Shown: positions 7,073-14,621 of the stretch, one piece after another
Layout of the letters: each line of letters begins with the position of its first letter
Position numbering within the stretch: the first letter of the stretch is position 1
NCBI GenBank assembly: GCA_002414905.1
Contig: DIAY01000009.1
Coordinates: forward strand, 1-17,668
DNA: 17,668 nucleotides
Source of the DNA: Holophagales bacterium UBA5066
GTDB taxonomy: Bacteria > Acidobacteriota > Thermoanaerobaculia > UBA5066
Direction: 5' to 3'
Program-made: the position numbers and the translations under genes
The notes under the pieces: generated by a model
Told to the model about the DNA's origin: nothing
The model's database searches: none
The model's input: only the letters and a program-made list of their open reading frames with translations

Positions 7073-7387
7073 CGGCTCCCGCGCCCGCCGGCTACCTCCT
7101 GGTCCCGACGGTCGCCCGCAGGAGGCGGAGCCTCACGTCGAGCTCCTCGGGCGTCATGTGGGCGTACTTGGGCGGCAGCAGCCTCCGGCTCGACGCTTCG
7201 AAGACGGCGAGGAGCTCCATGTATTCGAGAAGCTCGGCGTCGCGCGAAGGGAAGTAGTCGGCGGCGGCCTTCTCGAAGTGGGAGGCCGTCACCGAGGCGT
7301 CGCCACCTCCCTCGCGGGCCGCGTCGTCGTTGGCCATCAGGATGACGGCCTCGACGTCCGCGTTGCTGTAGCCGACGAGCTTGGCCG
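6789..7387. repeat. Long direct repeat, right copy (599 bp)
   Basis: This is the second copy of the block at 1331-1929, in the same orientation and colinear without indels. Here the hydrolase part is truncated and the ATPase part is continuous with a complete gene. Homology ends at 7387, inside the ATPase coding sequence (about residue 518-520). Codon differences from the left copy are mostly silent: about 9 of 12 in the hydrolase part and 6 of 8 in the ATPase part. Confidence 0.93.
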
Positions 7388-8942
7388 AGAAGGTCCCGCG
7401 GATCGTCGTGAGGTCGACGTCCGACTTCACCCTGTTCTTCTTGACGAGGGCCTTCGCGACCGCCTCGACTTCCTCCGGGGTCTGCGAGTAGAGGAACGGG
7501 ATCTTCCGGTCGAGACGCCCCGCGCGCTTCAGGTCGACGTCGAGCTTGTCGGGCCGGTTCGTCATGACGAGGAAGAGGATCCGCCCCCGGTTCGAGGTGT
7601 CGGACATGAACTCCTTGATCCGTGCGATGACGCGGCTCGAGGTGCCCCCGTCCCCCTCTCCGTCGGAGTTGCCGAAGGCCCGGTCTCCCTCGTCGATGAT
7701 GACGACGATCTGCCCGATCGCCTTGAGGACGGTCAGGATCCTCTCGAGGTTCCCCTCGGTCGCCCCGACCCACTTGGAGCGGAAGTTCTTCAGCTTGATC
7801 GTCGGAAGGCCGCACTCCTTCGCGAAGGCCTCGGCGACGAACGTCTTGCCCGTCCCCATCGGGCCGGTGAAGAGCATCCCCATCGGGACGCGGCTCGTGC
7901 GCCCCTCGCGGATGTTGTCGGCCAGGACGAGAAGGTCCTTCTTGACCTCCTCCATCCCGCCGACGACGGAGAAGTCGTGCTGCGACTCGACGAACTCCAC
8001 GAGGCCGAAGCACTCGCGCTCGAGGATCTCGCGCTTCCTGCGCGAGATGAGCCGGTCCACTTCCCTTCGGGCGCGGTCGGCGGCGTCCGCCTCCGCCGTG
8101 GCGGCCGGGTCGGACGCGCCGGGGGCGAGGAGAGCGCGGATCTCGTCGCGTGTCAGGCTCGAAGTGAGCTGGGAGAGCTTCCTGGCCCGCTCGGCGGCGT
8201 CGGGTGCGGTGCCGAGGAGACCGGCGATGAACGCTTCACGCTGGGAGCGGTCCTCCTCTGCAGGGGGGGGCGGCGCGAGGATCGCCTCGATCTGGAGGAG
8301 CTTGAGCCCCGCGGTCAGGTCCGCGTACCTCTCGGCCTCCCTCTCGGAGAGGCGGGGGTCGACGATCCGCGCGGCGGCCCTGCGGGTCTCGCGGTCGGGC
8401 ATCGGGATGTCGACGACGGCGACCTTCGGGTTCGAGACGAGCTTCGGGGAGAGCTCGACGAGGTTCTCGGCGACGAGGAGAACGACGTTGTCCTGCTTCT
8501 CGATCTGCGGGAGAAAGGACCAGCGGTGGAGCGTGACGATCGAGGCGCGGTCGAGGTCCCCCTGGAACGACGGGTCGCCGGCGGGGGCGATCGTCTCGGC
8601 GTACTCGACGAGGACACCGACCTTCCGCGACGTGACGAGAAGCCGTTCGAGCCCGGCGAGCGCCTTCTCGCGCGGCGCCTCGCGCATCAGCTCGGCCTGC
8701 GCCTCGGCCTCCTTCGCCTTCTTCGTGAACCTCACGCCGGTCGCGAGGTTGTAGACGGCGATCGTGTCCCGCACGTCCTTCCAGAAGACGTCCGTCAGGA
8801 ACTCGGTCAGCGGCTTGAGGACGCCGTCGACGAGGACGAGGTCGTGGACGTTGCCGTGGAGGACGAAGAGAACCGCCTCGTTCCGCAGGTAGCGGCGGCG
8901 GAGGTCCTCGGCCCAGGGAGGGAGGATGCGGGCGTCGGTCAT
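7092..8942 (-). CDS. Classical AAA ATPase with a degenerate N-terminal AAA-like half (PspA operon)
   Basis: This 616-aa protein has a C-terminal active AAA module (about 320-590). It shows Walker A G360-PMGTGKT-367, pore-like WVGATEGN (391-398), Walker B VVIIDE (413-418), sensor-1 Asn462 in VMTNRPDKLD, and a RAGRLDRK arginine-finger region (473-480). The N-terminal half (about 20-220) looks like a second AAA fold that lost its Walker A lysine: VGVLVEYAE resembles a strand 3/Walker B, and NVVLLVAENLVELSPKL through PMPDRETR resembles a sensor-1 to helix segment. The layout recalls tandem Cdc48/Vps4-type enzymes, with one half probably structural. The ATG at 8942 has AAGGAG 6 nt upstream. It is the last gene of the PspA operon, 29 nt after the membrane-protein gene. 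A likely role is ATP-driven remodelling of a membrane assembly, which is inferred from context. Its 3' end is duplicated at 1634-1929. Confidence 0.88.
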   Translation of the reverse strand: MTDARILPPWAEDLRRRYLRNEAVLFVLHGNVHDLVLVDGVLKPLTEFLTDVFWKDVRDTIAVYNLATGVRFTKKAKEAEAQAELMREAPREKALAGLERLLVTSRKVGVLVEYAETIAPAGDPSFQGDLDRASIVTLHRWSFLPQIEKQDNVVLLVAENLVELSPKLVSNPKVAVVDIPMPDRETRRAAARIVDPRLSEREAERYADLTAGLKLLQIEAILAPPPPAEEDRSQREAFIAGLLGTAPDAAERARKLSQLTSSLTRDEIRALLAPGASDPAATAEADAADRARREVDRLISRRKREILERECFGLVEFVESQHDFSVVGGMEEVKKDLLVLADNIREGRTSRVPMGMLFTGPMGTGKTFVAEAFAKECGLPTIKLKNFRSKWVGATEGNLERILTVLKAIGQIVVIIDEGDRAFGNSDGEGDGGTSSRVIARIKEFMSDTSNRGRILFLVMTNRPDKLDVDLKRAGRLDRKIPFLYSQTPEEVEAVAKALVKKNRVKSDVDLTTIRGTFSAKLVGYSNADVEAVILMANDDAAREGGGDASVTASHFEKAAADYFPSRDAELLEYMELLAVFEASSRRLLPPKYAHMTPEELDVRLRLLRATVGTRR

Positions 8943-8971
8943 CGGGGGCTCCTTCGGGCCGGGGTGAGTTG

Positions 8972-9889
8972 TCAGGGGCTCGAGAGGCCGGAGGTCTCGA
9001 GCAGCGCCTCCGTGTCGCGGGCCGACTGCTTGATCGCCTCGACGCCCTCGAGGAGCTCGTCGAGCTGCCCGGAGAGCTCCTTCGGCGACTGCATGGTGAC
9101 GATCTGGTCGGCGATGAGCTGGAACGAGTTCTCGATCAGGTCGAGCTGCCCGCGCGCGACGCCGAGGTAGCGCTGGATCTCGCGCATCCGCTCCTGGCGC
9201 TTGACGACGATCGCGAGGTTCCGCTGCGAGAGGTCCGTCCGCTGGTCGGCCGGATCGCCGCGGCGGACCTCGGCCGCGTAGCGGTCCACGTCGCGCGCCA
9301 GCGCCCGCTCGTCGACCGAATCGAGGTAGGCGCGGTAACGCCAGCAGGTGAGCGCCATCTCGACGAAGGCGTCGACCAGGCGGTCGGTCTTGGCGAGCTC
9401 GCCCCGGAGGAGCTCGCCCGTGAAGGTGGGGTTGTGGGCGGCGAGCCGCTCGATCTCCTGCCGGCGGGCGACGAGCGCCTCGACGCGCTCGCGGTCGTTC
9501 TCCGGAAGCCCGGCGATGAGCCGCCGCTGCGCCTCGGCCTCCAACGCTTCCCGCTCGCCCGCGAACCGCGGGTCCCAGAGCCGGCTCCGGAGCAGCCCGC
9601 TGTCGGGGGCCCAGAGGAGCCAGAGCGCCTCGGCGCCGAGCCCGGCGAGGACGGGGAGAGGGTTCAGCGTCAGGAGGGAGAGCGCGACGGAGCCGCCGAG
9701 CAGAGAGATGTTGTAGGGGTTCGCGAACGCGGCCTTCAGGTAGGACCTTCGCGGGAAAGCCGTCCCTTCGCGCTTCCCCTTGAGGAGCGCGTAGGCGGCC
9801 TCGACCGCGACGTCCTTGGGGTCCGTCGATCTCGTGGCGGGGCGCTGCACCGCGGCGGCCTGCGGTCGGGTGACCTGCTGCTCGGCCAC
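8972..9889 (-). CDS. Membrane-anchored coiled-coil protein of unknown function (PspA operon)
   Basis: This 305-aa protein has a polar N-terminus (1-50), a hydrophobic hairpin at about 59-94 (NISLLGGSVALSLL, then LPVLAGLGAEALWLLW), and a long helical, charged C-terminal part (110-300) with coiled-coil-like heptads. The conserved-looking FANPYN motif just before the first helix suggests a defined membrane-entry element. No enzyme motif is visible. The GTG at 9889 has a GGGAG ribosome site. It sits 12 nt after the ABC ATPase gene and 29 nt before the AAA ATPase, so it probably acts as a membrane adaptor or substrate for one of them. It has a loose resemblance to XpaC-like helper proteins of toxic-anion-resistance loci, but I would not assign it there. 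Confidence 0.75.
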   Translation of the reverse strand: MAEQQVTRPQAAAVQRPATRSTDPKDVAVEAAYALLKGKREGTAFPRRSYLKAAFANPYNISLLGGSVALSLLTLNPLPVLAGLGAEALWLLWAPDSGLLRSRLWDPRFAGEREALEAEAQRRLIAGLPENDRERVEALVARRQEIERLAAHNPTFTGELLRGELAKTDRLVDAFVEMALTCWRYRAYLDSVDERALARDVDRYAAEVRRGDPADQRTDLSQRNLAIVVKRQERMREIQRYLGVARGQLDLIENSFQLIADQIVTMQSPKELSGQLDELLEGVEAIKQSARDTEALLETSGLSSP

Positions 9890-9901
9890 GGCGCTCCCGT
9901 C

Positions 9902-10708
9902 CTATGCCGCCGGCTGCGGGGCGTAGAGCATGTCGAGGAGCCGCTTCTCGATCGCCCGGAACTCGTCGGTCGACTTCAGGTGAACGCCCCTCTCGGCGAA
10001 GGTGGGGACGTCGACGCGCTGGAGGACCCGCGCGGGGCGCGAGGAGAGGACGTAGCAGGTGTCGGCGAGATAGACGGCCTCGGAGACGTCGTGCGTCACG
10101 AAGAGAATCGTGTTGTCCTCGTCCCGCGAGACGTCCAGGAGGAGCCCCTGCATCCCCCATCGCGTCATCGGGTCGAGCGCCCCGAACGGCTCGTCCATCA
10201 GGACGACGCGCGGCTTGTTGACGAGCGTCCGCGCGATGGCGACGCGCTGCTTCATGCCGCCGGAGAGGTCCTTCGGGAAGCGCCCGGCGAAATCGAGGAG
10301 GCCGACCTCCTTCAGCACCTCGCGCGCCCGCTCGCCGCGCTCCTTCGACGCGACCCCCTGGAGCTTCAGGCCGTATTCGACGTTTTCCTGCACCGTGAGC
10401 CAGCCGAACGACGTGTACGCCTGGAAGACCATCCCGCGGTCCCGCCCCGGCTCACCGACCGGCTGGCCGTCGAGGAGGACCCGGCCCTTCGTCGGCGGGA
10501 GCAGGCCGGCCACGGCCTTGAGGATCGTCGATTTGCCACACCCCGAGGGGCCGAGGAAGACGACAATCTCGCCGTCTCCCGGCTTGTCGAGGATGTCGAA
10601 CGAGACGTCTCTCACGGCCTCGGTCCTCTCGCCGTCGCGCCCGATGTAGGTGACGGAGAGGTCCTGGACGGAGAGGCGCGGGATCGGCGCCGGAGCCGCA
10701 GCGCTCAC
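9902..10708 (-). CDS. ABC transporter ATP-binding protein, nitrate/sulfonate/taurine type
   Basis: This 268-aa ABC ATPase is of the TauB/SsuB/NrtD group, which energises importers of nitrate, sulfonates, taurine or related small organics. Motifs in order are Walker A GPSGCGKST (53-61), Q-loop Gln96 in VFQAYTSFGWLTV, signature LSGGMKQR (148-155), Walker B VVLMDEPFGALDP (168-180) and switch His206 in VTHDVSEAV. The GTG start at 10708 overlaps the permease stop by 4 nt (GTGA), and GGAGG lies 7 nt upstream, so the two genes are translationally coupled. The true substrate is unknown. Confidence 0.93.
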   Translation of the reverse strand: MSAAAPAPIPRLSVQDLSVTYIGRDGERTEAVRDVSFDILDKPGDGEIVVFLGPSGCGKSTILKAVAGLLPPTKGRVLLDGQPVGEPGRDRGMVFQAYTSFGWLTVQENVEYGLKLQGVASKERGERAREVLKEVGLLDFAGRFPKDLSGGMKQRVAIARTLVNKPRVVLMDEPFGALDPMTRWGMQGLLLDVSRDEDNTILFVTHDVSEAVYLADTCYVLSSRPARVLQRVDVPTFAERGVHLKSTDEFRAIEKRLLDMLYAPQPAA

Positions 10709-11502
10709 GAGGACGCCTCCCGCCAGCGGAAGAGGATCCGGGAGGCGGTCGAGATGATGAAATCGGTCAGGAGACCGATCCCCCCGATGACGAGGAGGCC
10801 CGCAAACGACCACGACGCCTTCTGGTGCGTGCGGGCCAGCTCGACCATGTAGCCGAGCCCGTGCTCGGGGTTCACCGCCTCGGCGAGGATGACGTAGGTC
10901 CAGGAAATCGCGTTCATGACGCGGAACGAGTCGAAGATCTCCGGTGCGGCCGCTGGAAGCAGGACGGTCCGGACGACCTGCCCGCGCGTGGCGCCGAGCG
11001 TGAGCGCCGTCTGGATGTATTCCTCCGGGACGGCACGGATTGCCGTGACGACGACGGGGAGGAGGTAGACGAAGACGCCGAGGAAGAGGAAGGCGATCTT
11101 CTGCTTCTCGTAGATCCCGAACCAGAGGATGAGGAGCGGAATGAAGGCCGAGATCGGCATGTAGCGCAGAGGAGAGAAGATCGGCTCGAAGAGACGGTTC
11201 ACCGGGGTGAAGGCGCCCATGAGGATCCCGAGCGGGAGGGCCACGGCCGAGGCGAGGAGGAAGGCCATGGCGATACGCCGGGTCGAGACGAGGATCGCCT
11301 CGAAGAGGTCGTACTGGAGGAAGAGCTGGAGCGTTCCCCGCACCACCTCGGTGGGCGAGGGGAGGAAATCGGCGGGCGCGAGGCGCCCGTAGCTCGCCAC
11401 GCACCAGACGGCGAGGACGAGCGCCGGCATGACGAAGCCCAGAGCCAGCGCCGTCGCCTTCGGCAGCGGCGCCCGGAGCGCGAAGAGACCGCGGTTACTC
11501 AA
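10705..11502 (-). CDS. ABC transporter permease, SsuC/TauC type
   Basis: This 265-aa membrane protein has about six hydrophobic helices and the BPD_transp_1 domain (PF00528). The EAA loop that docks the ATPase is seen at PEEYIQTALTLGATRGQVV (the Glu/Ala/Gly pattern). FLPSPTEV and the WTYVILAEAVNPEHGLGY segment are hallmarks of nitrate/sulfonate/taurine permeases. I chose the TTG at 11502, because it lies 2 nt after the stop of the upstream binding-protein gene and no ATG or GTG precedes the first helix. Coupled re-initiation would explain the weak ribosome site. It overlaps the ATPase gene by 4 nt. Confidence 0.92.
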   Translation of the reverse strand: MSNRGLFALRAPLPKATALALGFVMPALVLAVWCVASYGRLAPADFLPSPTEVVRGTLQLFLQYDLFEAILVSTRRIAMAFLLASAVALPLGILMGAFTPVNRLFEPIFSPLRYMPISAFIPLLILWFGIYEKQKIAFLFLGVFVYLLPVVVTAIRAVPEEYIQTALTLGATRGQVVRTVLLPAAAPEIFDSFRVMNAISWTYVILAEAVNPEHGLGYMVELARTHQKASWSFAGLLVIGGIGLLTDFIISTASRILFRWREASS

Positions 11503-11504
11503 CT

Positions 11505-13136
11505 TCAGTTCGTCGCCAGCACGACCTTGATGTCGGTCCGGCGGTTGAGCTGACGGCCCGTTTCCGTGGCGTTGTCGGCGACCGGATTCGACGAGCCCTT
11601 GCCGATCGTCTGGAAGCGGTTGGCTTCGATGTTCGGGAAGTTCTTCAGGACGTAGTTTTTCACCGCGAGGGCCCGCCGCTCCGACAGGAGCATGTTCGAG
11701 GACGACTTCCCGGTGGCGTCGGTGTTCCCCTCGACGCGCAGGTACGTGTTCCCGAACGAGGTCATCGTCTCGCCGAGGGCGTCGAGGACGAAGTACGAGC
11801 CGCCCATGATCTCGTCGCTGTTCGGCGTGAAATGGATCTGGATCTGCTTGTTGATGATCGCCCGGTCCGACGCCGACGGGGCCTTGGCGGCGACCCTCGG
11901 CTCCTCGACCTTCTGCGTCTGGTACGCCGAGGCCAGGGCTCCGAGGAAACGGGTGTCGGCCCAGTCCCTCGCCTCGACGGGCTTCGTGACGAGCCCCTTC
12001 TTGCGCCAGATGACGAACGCCGTATCGAAGAGGGTGTCGTAGTGCGCCTTGCCGCCGGTCAGGCCGTAGAACTGGGCGTTGTCGGCGTAGGGGGTGAGCT
12101 TGAGGCCCGAGAGCATCCCCGAGACGGTCTCCTCGTCGAGCTTCAGCGCCTTTCCGACGACGTTGTACGAGGCGGCGGGGTCGGCCTTCATCATCTCGAT
12201 CCCGTCGAACCACCCGTGGACGAAGTCACGGACGGTCTCTGGGGAGGAGTCGATCAGGTCCTGCCGGGCGCAGAGGGTGTCGGCGATGATGTTCGTGGCG
12301 GCGGCGGTGGAGACGAGGACGTGGGCCTCGTCTCCGCGCGCCGCGACGGCGGAGGAGAGGTCCGGCTCCCAGGTCACGGCGGCGTCGACCTGCCGCGCCT
12401 TGAACATGGCGGCGGCGGCGGGAGCGTCCTGCGTGAAGACGATTGCCTTCTCGACACCCGCGCGGTCGTCCGGGCTGAGGCCCGACTGCGAGAGGAGATA
12501 GAGGAGGAGGAAGTGCGACGGCGTGAACTGGGTGCAGGCGACCTTCTTGCCCTTGAGGCCCTCGATCGACGTGATCGAGGCGAGGGAGACGATGCCGTCG
12601 CCACCGCGAGACCAGTCCTGCAGGAGAATCGATTTCGCCTTCGCGTTCTGCTCGGCGAGGATCGACGCCTCACGCGCCCAGTTGTCGACCGTGTTCCACA
12701 TGATGTCGATGTCGCCCTTGCGGAACGCGGCGAGCTTGGCCGCCGGGTCCTCAAGGAGGACGAACTTCACGTCGAGGCCGTACTTCTTCCTGTAGGACGA
12801 GGCCGGAGAAGGGTCCATGCCGGCGTTGAAGACGACGCCCGGCGCGTGGCCCGCCCAGGTGTTGATGCCGACGACGAGCGGCCGCCCGAGCTTGCCCGTC
12901 CCGGCGAGCGCCGCGCCGGTGACGCCCTCGGAGCCCTTCCCCCGCTCGGCGTCGGCCGGGGCGTTCTTCAGCGCGCCGAAGTCGTTCGCGTCCACGCCCG
13001 CGTTCCTGTCGGCGGCGCCCTTCTCGGCGCCGGCCCACTTGCGGACGGTGTCTCCCTTGTAGTGCCAGAAGGCGTACCCGAGGACGCCGAGGACGACCAC
13101 GGTGACAAAGAGCTTGGCGAACGGGGTGAGCTTCAT
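11505..13136 (-). CDS. Inner-membrane-anchored ABC substrate-binding protein fused to an OmpA-type peptidoglycan-binding domain
   Basis: This 543-aa protein begins with a basic stretch and an uncleaved-looking helix (about 7-25), then a low-complexity linker to about 80. A periplasmic substrate-binding domain of the NMT1/SsuA/TauA type follows (about 84-400; landmarks GINTWAGHAPG, KGDIDIMWNTVDNW, GLKGKKVACTQFTPSHF, VDAAVTWEPD, TVRDFVHGWFDGIEMMK). The C-terminal OmpA domain (about 428-540) contains EGNTDATG with Asp473, LSERRALAV with Arg488, and GRQLNRRTDI. The Asp/Arg pair corresponds to the diaminopimelate-binding residues of OmpA. The protein should therefore be held at both the inner membrane and the cell wall while presenting ligand to the permease encoded 2 nt downstream. 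The ATG at 13136 has an AGGGAGAGGG ribosome site. The substrate is unknown. Confidence 0.9.
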   Translation of the reverse strand: MKLTPFAKLFVTVVVLGVLGYAFWHYKGDTVRKWAGAEKGAADRNAGVDANDFGALKNAPADAERGKGSEGVTGAALAGTGKLGRPLVVGINTWAGHAPGVVFNAGMDPSPASSYRKKYGLDVKFVLLEDPAAKLAAFRKGDIDIMWNTVDNWAREASILAEQNAKAKSILLQDWSRGGDGIVSLASITSIEGLKGKKVACTQFTPSHFLLLYLLSQSGLSPDDRAGVEKAIVFTQDAPAAAAMFKARQVDAAVTWEPDLSSAVAARGDEAHVLVSTAAATNIIADTLCARQDLIDSSPETVRDFVHGWFDGIEMMKADPAASYNVVGKALKLDEETVSGMLSGLKLTPYADNAQFYGLTGGKAHYDTLFDTAFVIWRKKGLVTKPVEARDWADTRFLGALASAYQTQKVEEPRVAAKAPSASDRAIINKQIQIHFTPNSDEIMGGSYFVLDALGETMTSFGNTYLRVEGNTDATGKSSSNMLLSERRALAVKNYVLKNFPNIEANRFQTIGKGSSNPVADNATETGRQLNRRTDIKVVLATN

Positions 13137-13210
13137 GTCCCTCTCCCTGACGGGAAGGTGGATCGGGCGGCCCGCGTTCGAACCGTCCGATCCCCCTCCG
13201 TCGAATATGC

Positions 13211-13235
13211 GGCCGGCCCCGTCGCGGGGCCGGTC
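13211..13235 (-). terminator. GC-rich hairpin between pspA and the binding-protein gene
   Basis: CCGGCCCC (13213-13220) and GGGGCCGG (13226-13233) form a perfect 8-bp stem with a 5-nt loop. A wobble pair and one more pair extend it to 13211-13235. It starts 4 nt past the pspA stop in the direction of transcription. There is no T-tract after it, so it is more likely a partial terminator, an attenuator or an mRNA-end stabiliser than a full stop. This could make PspA more abundant than the transporter. Confidence 0.5.
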
Positions 13236-13239
13236 CAGA

Positions 13240-13953
13240 TCACATCGTTTTCTGTCCCTGGGCCGCCTGCGCGGCGGCCTTCTTCGCCTTCAGCTCCGCG
13301 AGCTGCTGCTTGGCCTGGACGTCGCCGGCCTGCGTCTTCAGCGCCGCGAGGCGCCCGTCGAGCGAGGTCTCGGAGAGCTCCTTGCCGAGGTTCGCGGCCG
13401 CGACGGTCGTCTTGATGTGGTCGCGGACGTTCTCGAGCGCCTTCACCTCGGCGTCCACCGAGAGGCCGTCGAGCTGCTCCTGGATCTTCAGGCGCGCCTG
13501 CGCCGACTGCATCCGGGCGAGCATCGTGTCGCGCTCGGCCTTCAGCTTCTTGATCTCCCCCTGCACCTGCAGGAGCGAGGTCTTGGCCGACTCGGCGTCC
13601 TTGGACGCGGTGTCCATGTCGGCCCGCATCTCGGTGATGTCGGCCTCGAGCTGGTTCTTCTTCTGGATCAGGATGACGGCGAGGTCGTCCTGGCCCGTCT
13701 CGACGGCCGCGTTCAGCTCGGCCTCGGTCTGGGCCAGCTCGCGGGTCGCCTTCTTGAGGCGCTCGTCGATGTCCTCGCGGCGCCGGATGATGGATGCGGT
13801 CGCCGTCTTGAGCTTCGTGTATTTCTCCACCATCGAGTTGATGGCGTTCTCGTAGGCGATCTCCGGGTGCTCCTTCTCGACGTCCGAGATCCAGATCGAG
13901 AGGAACCCCTTCCAGAGGTTGCCCAGCCGCGCGAAGAAACCGACGTTGGCCAT
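13240..13953 (-). CDS. pspA: PspA/IM30 family membrane-maintenance protein
   Basis: This 237-aa protein is almost wholly alpha-helical and is a clear PspA/Vipp1 (PF04012) member. An amphipathic N-terminus (NVGFFARLGNLWKGFLSIWI) could lie on membranes. It is followed by long charged coiled coils (about 40-165, with KATRELAQTEAELN and IQKKNQLEADITEM) and an Ala/Lys/Gln-rich tail. It differs from the E. coli form in having WISDVEKEHPEIAYENAINSM and a shorter second half. PspA proteins share the ESCRT-III fold and polymerise on stressed inner membranes. The ATG at 13953 lies 5 nt after the upstream stop, with AGGAAGGA as ribosome site. Co-transcription with an AAA ATPase and ABC transporter genes is the notable context. 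No PspF or PspBC gene is in the window. Confidence 0.9.
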   Translation of the reverse strand: MANVGFFARLGNLWKGFLSIWISDVEKEHPEIAYENAINSMVEKYTKLKTATASIIRRREDIDERLKKATRELAQTEAELNAAVETGQDDLAVILIQKKNQLEADITEMRADMDTASKDAESAKTSLLQVQGEIKKLKAERDTMLARMQSAQARLKIQEQLDGLSVDAEVKALENVRDHIKTTVAAANLGKELSETSLDGRLAALKTQAGDVQAKQQLAELKAKKAAAQAAQGQKTM

Positions 13954-13958
13954 ATCTT

Positions 13959-14621
13959 TCAGTCCTTCCTCTCGGGCGTGGGTGCCGGCTCGATGAGCCG
14001 GGGAGATTCCTTGACCACCCGCGCCACCTCCTCCTGCCCGAAGAACTCGAGGACCGTCTGGACCTCGAGCTTTTTTGCGTTACAGCCCGACTGTACGGCG
14101 GCCTGCTCCTGGAGTTTCCGGTCGAGGAGAGAGCGCGCGTCGGCGATCTTCTGCTCGTAGCCCGCCACGATCGTCTGGACCTCGCGGGCCGTCGCCGCCG
14201 TGTCGGCCGCCGTCTTCCGCAGGTACGCCTCGAGCGCCTGGATCGACTCGACCCCGGCCTCGATGATCTTGTCCACCGGGACGCCGAAGGCCTTGAGCGA
14301 GGCCTCGACGATCTGCTTCCTCACGGCCGGGTCGGTCCCCGGCGGAAGGCTTCCCAGAAGCGCCCGGGCCTTTGCGAAGAGGTCCCGCTCGGAGGCGTCG
14401 ACGCCGGCCGCGTCGAGGACACCCTCGAAGTCGACCTGTCCCCCCACGGCTCTCGGCGGTTCCGTGACGAACACGGCCGGTGGCGGGCCGGGCGGTGCGG
14501 CGGCCGCCTCGCCCTCCTGCGGAAGGGTCTCCTGCTCCGGGGGAGCGAGAGAGTCCTGCCCCGCTTCCTTCACGACGAACCAGCCAAGGACGGTGCTGCC
14601 CCAGTTCTTTTTTTCGCTCAT
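13959..14621 (-). CDS. Conserved-looking coiled-coil protein of unknown function, first gene of the PspA operon
   Basis: This 220-aa protein is not in a family I can name. It starts with a short amphipathic segment (NWGSTVLGWFVVKE). A Pro/Glu/Ala-rich linker follows (about 22-55), then a compact helical region (VDFEGVLDAAGVDASERDLF, PAVRKQIVEASLKAFGVPVD, KIIEAGVESIQALEAYLR) and a coiled-coil stretch to about 180. The end is acidic/basic (ESPRLIEPAPTPERKD). The helical region looks like a folded domain. There is no signal peptide, so it is probably cytosolic and may lie at the membrane through its N-terminus. It is only 5 nt upstream of pspA, so a direct PspA partner is the simplest guess. The ATG at 14621 has a weak ribosome site (GGA). 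Confidence 0.75.
   Translation of the reverse strand: MSEKKNWGSTVLGWFVVKEAGQDSLAPPEQETLPQEGEAAAAPPGPPPAVFVTEPPRAVGGQVDFEGVLDAAGVDASERDLFAKARALLGSLPPGTDPAVRKQIVEASLKAFGVPVDKIIEAGVESIQALEAYLRKTAADTAATAREVQTIVAGYEQKIADARSLLDRKLQEQAAVQSGCNAKKLEVQTVLEFFGQEEVARVVKESPRLIEPAPTPERKD

Noticed and set aside
7158..9170. Long plus-strand open frame across the AAA ATPase
   Set aside because: Its composition (Val/Glu/Arg/Leu-rich, no motifs) mirrors the minus-strand gene, and the minus strand has a perfect AAA motif set.
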